Part shown: positions 5,493-7,638 of the stretch, in pieces
How positions within the stretch are numbered: position 1 is the stretch's first letter
Layout: each line of letters begins with the position of its first letter
Source: Saprospirales bacterium
GTDB taxonomy: Bacteria; Bacteroidota; Bacteroidia; Chitinophagales; Saprospiraceae
Assembly (NCBI GenBank): GCA_024642645.1
Contig: JAHEAS010000147.1
Coordinates: forward strand, 1-7,638
Length of the DNA stretch: 7,638 nt
Direction of reading: 5' to 3'
Notes under the pieces: generated by a model
The model's database searches: none
Seen by the model: only the letters and a program-made list of their open reading frames with translations
What the model was told of the DNA's origin: nothing
Made by a program: the position numbers and the translations under genes

Positions 5493-7638
5493 ACACCACT
5501 CCGCACTCCACTCCCAACTCCTCCACGGCTTTCACCAAATCATTGCTAACGTTCACCTTCTTCGTTTTGGACATGAACGAAAGGCTGGTTTTATTTTCAA
5601 AATCTAGCAGCGTCATTTTCAGCTGCTGTTGGCCTTTGTGCTCCTTGCAAAGTGCTTCAAGTTGGTCAATCAGCGTGGGTGTCAAATCTTCCACCTTGAT
5701 TTTAAGTGTAATAGCTTTGACGATGTTTTTTCCCGCATTTTCCAACAGCGTCACGTCTTTTACTTTTAGACTAAACTCGTCCTCTCGTCCCCAACGGGCT
5801 TCATAATTCCCGGTGATGAAAACGCAATTTCCCTGCTCGAAAAAGCCTTTGAACTTCATGTAGTCATCGCTGAAAAGATTGAGCTCTAAGGTGCCGTGGT
5901 AGTCCTGTAACACGAACGAACCCCAACCTGTGCCTTTCTGACTAATCTTGTGTGTTGCTTTCACTATGATGCCCGCTACTTTCACGGGTTGGCCTTTTTT
6001 CTCCTCCAAATCCTCCAGGGTGCAGGAAATGAAATTTTCCATCTCCATTTTGTAATCGTCGAGCGGGTGGCCGCTAATGTAGATGCCCGTTACTTCCTTT
6101 TCCCGTTCCAGTTTTTCGATGAGACTCCAAGGATTACACTTGGGCGGCTCTGGCTCCGCAATATCGAAAGCGAGGCTGTCACTGCCGAAAAGAGACATGG
6201 CGGCACTTGCTTGGCGGTCCTGCCAAGCATTGCCGAAGGCAAGCACATGCTCGTTGAAGCTGTCGTATTTCCCCGAAGGAGCGAAAAACTGCGCCCGGTG
6301 CCCCATGCCCGTTTCAGTATCTTCGAAGCGGTCAAAAGCACCGCCTAGCACCAGGCTTTCTAGTACCTTCTTGTTGGCGGACTTGTTGTCGAGGCGTTTC
6401 ACAAAATCATAAATGGACTGGTACGGTCCGTTTTTGTCCCGCTCCTTCAAAATATCTTCTACCGGCCCTTCGCCCACGCCTTTGAGGGCGCTCAGACCGA
6501 AGCGGATTTGACCAGCCTTGTTAGAGGTAAAATCCGAGACCGACTCGTTGATGTCCGGGCCAAGCACCTGCACGTTCATGCGGTTGCACTCCTGCAGCAG
6601 CTTGGTGATGCCGGTGATGTCGCTCTTGTTGTTGGAAAGCACCGCCGCCATGAATTCGGACGGATAGTTTGCCTTTAAATACGCCGTTTGGAAGCCCAGC
6701 AAGGCATAACAGGTCGAATGGCTTTTGTTGAAAGCGTAGCTGGCGAAGGCTTCCCAGTCCTTCCAGATTTTTTCGCAGACGTTCTTTGGGTGGCCATTTT
6801 TCTCGGCACCTTCGAGGAACTTTGGGTACATTTTGTCCAGTACCGCCTTCTGCTTTTTACCCATCGCCTTCCGCAGTACGTCGGCTTCACCTTTGGTGAA
6901 ATTGGCCAGTTTTTGCGAAAGCAACATCACCTGCTCTTGGTAAACCGTGATGCCGTAGGTATCCTTCAAATTGCCTTCCATCTCCGGCAAATCGTACTCG
7001 ATAGTCTGCCTGCCGTGTTTTCGTGCGATAAAATCGGGGATGTACGGCAACGGGCCAGGCCGATACAAGGCGTTCATGGCGATGAGGTCGTCGAAAGTGG
7101 TGGGTTTCAGCTCTTTCATGTAGCGCTGCATCCCCGTACTTTCATATTGGAAAATGGCGACCGTCTCACCTTTTTGGAACAACTCGTAAGTCTTTTCGTC
7201 GTCGAGCGGAATGGTGTCAGGGTCAATTTTCACCCCATGTACCAGTTCTATGATTTTGACGGCGTCGTCAATGATGGTGAGCGTGCGCAGGCCCAGGAAG
7301 TCCATTTTCAACAGACCCGCCGATTCGGCCACGCTGTTGTCAAATTGGCTGACGAGCAGCTCGCTGTCCTTTGCCACCGTCACCGGCACATACTTCGTAA
7401 TGTCGTCGGGCGTGATGATGACCCCGCAGGCGTGGATGCCCGTGTTCCGCACCGACCCTTCGAGCTTGCGTGCGGTTTGAATCATGTGGCCAATATCATC
7501 CTGACCTTTGGCTAAAATCCTGAATTTCAACGCCTTGTCCATGTCGTCAGAGGAGTTGAACTTGTCCCGGAGGTCGCTTTCGGACATCTCCAGTACATCC
7601 GCCAAAGAGGTGCCGAGTTGTTGGGGGAGGCTTTTGGC
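5491..7638 (-). CDS. dnaE: DNA polymerase III subunit alpha, C-terminal 715 residues (5' end outside window)
   Basis: Catalytic subunit of the replicative polymerase. The frame is open from the right window edge to TAA at 5493-5491; numbering here counts from the first visible codon (7638). The N-terminal PHP domain and the first two palm aspartates are outside. Visible are HACGVIITPDD of the palm, KMDFLGLRTLT with the third catalytic aspartate (residue 113, matching E. coli Asp555), the fingers with ALYRPGPLPYIPDFIARKHG, TYGITVYQEQVM and ASYAFNKSHSTCYA, a tandem helix-hairpin-helix region (FGLSALKGVGEG), an OB fold (about 547-630) and a C-terminal domain ending VEELGVECGVV. An AMSLF pentamer (480-484) sits where the internal clamp-binding motif is expected. 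There is no intein or frameshift in the visible part. The TTG at 7605 is an internal Leu codon, not a start. It is convergent with the RRM gene. Confidence 0.97.
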   Translation of the reverse strand, partial: AKSLPQQLGTSLADVLEMSESDLRDKFNSSDDMDKALKFRILAKGQDDIGHMIQTARKLEGSVRNTGIHACGVIITPDDITKYVPVTVAKDSELLVSQFDNSVAESAGLLKMDFLGLRTLTIIDDAVKIIELVHGVKIDPDTIPLDDEKTYELFQKGETVAIFQYESTGMQRYMKELKPTTFDDLIAMNALYRPGPLPYIPDFIARKHGRQTIEYDLPEMEGNLKDTYGITVYQEQVMLLSQKLANFTKGEADVLRKAMGKKQKAVLDKMYPKFLEGAEKNGHPKNVCEKIWKDWEAFASYAFNKSHSTCYALLGFQTAYLKANYPSEFMAAVLSNNKSDITGITKLLQECNRMNVQVLGPDINESVSDFTSNKAGQIRFGLSALKGVGEGPVEDILKERDKNGPYQSIYDFVKRLDNKSANKKVLESLVLGGAFDRFEDTETGMGHRAQFFAPSGKYDSFNEHVLAFGNAWQDRQASAAMSLFGSDSLAFDIAEPEPPKCNPWSLIEKLEREKEVTGIYISGHPLDDYKMEMENFISCTLEDLEEKKGQPVKVAGIIVKATHKISQKGTGWGSFVLQDYHGTLELNLFSDDYMKFKGFFEQGNCVFITGNYEARWGREDEFSLKVKDVTLLENAGKNIVKAITLKIKVEDLTPTLIDQLEALCKEHKGQQQLKMTLLDFENKTSLSFMSKTKKVNVSNDLVKAVEELGVECGVV

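Noticed and set aside
6688..7515. 275-codon plus-strand open frame opposite dnaE
   Set aside because: It is antisense to unmistakable conserved palm and fingers motifs of DNA polymerase III alpha, so it is a shadow.
1..7638. Search for CRISPR arrays, insertion sequence ends, toxin-antitoxin pairs or phage genes
   Set aside because: No repeated spacer arrays, transposase motifs, terminal inverted repeats or small paired frames were seen; the window reads as core chromosome.

Overview
The window carries five protein-coding genes that look like chromosomal core DNA of a member of the Bacteroidota. Three things point there: RecQ and DnaE of the Bacteroidota type, a glycine-rich single-RRM protein beginning MNIF, and promoter-like sites matching the phylum's TTG / TAnnTTTG pattern with no clear Shine-Dalgarno sites. 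A position within the Saprospiria/Chitinophagia side of the phylum is a guess from protein style only. No mobile element, CRISPR array, tRNA or rRNA gene was seen.

Layout. Positions 1-1777 (minus) hold most of a RecQ DNA helicase, cut by the left window edge inside its HRDC domain. Positions 1778-2129 are an AT-rich gap with a strong candidate recQ promoter and a weaker opposing one that overlaps it across a short palindrome. Positions 2130-3179 (plus) encode a predicted lipoprotein of unknown function with faint resemblance to TIM-barrel hydrolase-like proteins. Positions 3321-4718 (plus) encode a cytosolic beta-CASP metallo-beta-lactamase, a probable ribonuclease. Positions 4719-5057 are a gap with a consensus promoter and a leader of about 200 nt, pyrimidine-rich in its second half. 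Positions 5058-5396 (plus) encode a 112-residue RRM protein with a Gly/Arg tail. A near-perfect hairpin at 5454-5485 separates it from the convergent dnaE gene (5491-7638, minus), of which the C-terminal 715 residues are visible.

How the genes relate. RecQ and DnaE act in DNA repair and replication. The beta-CASP and RRM proteins act on RNA. The two DNA genes lie on the minus strand and flank a plus-strand block of three genes. Apart from possible read-through from the lipoprotein gene into the beta-CASP gene (141-nt gap), each gene seems to be its own transcription unit. I found no convincing new multi-gene system. The items most worth a second look are the overlapping divergent promoters, the long leaders of recQ and the RRM gene, the uncharacterised lipoprotein, and the altered RNP2 and clamp-binding motifs.
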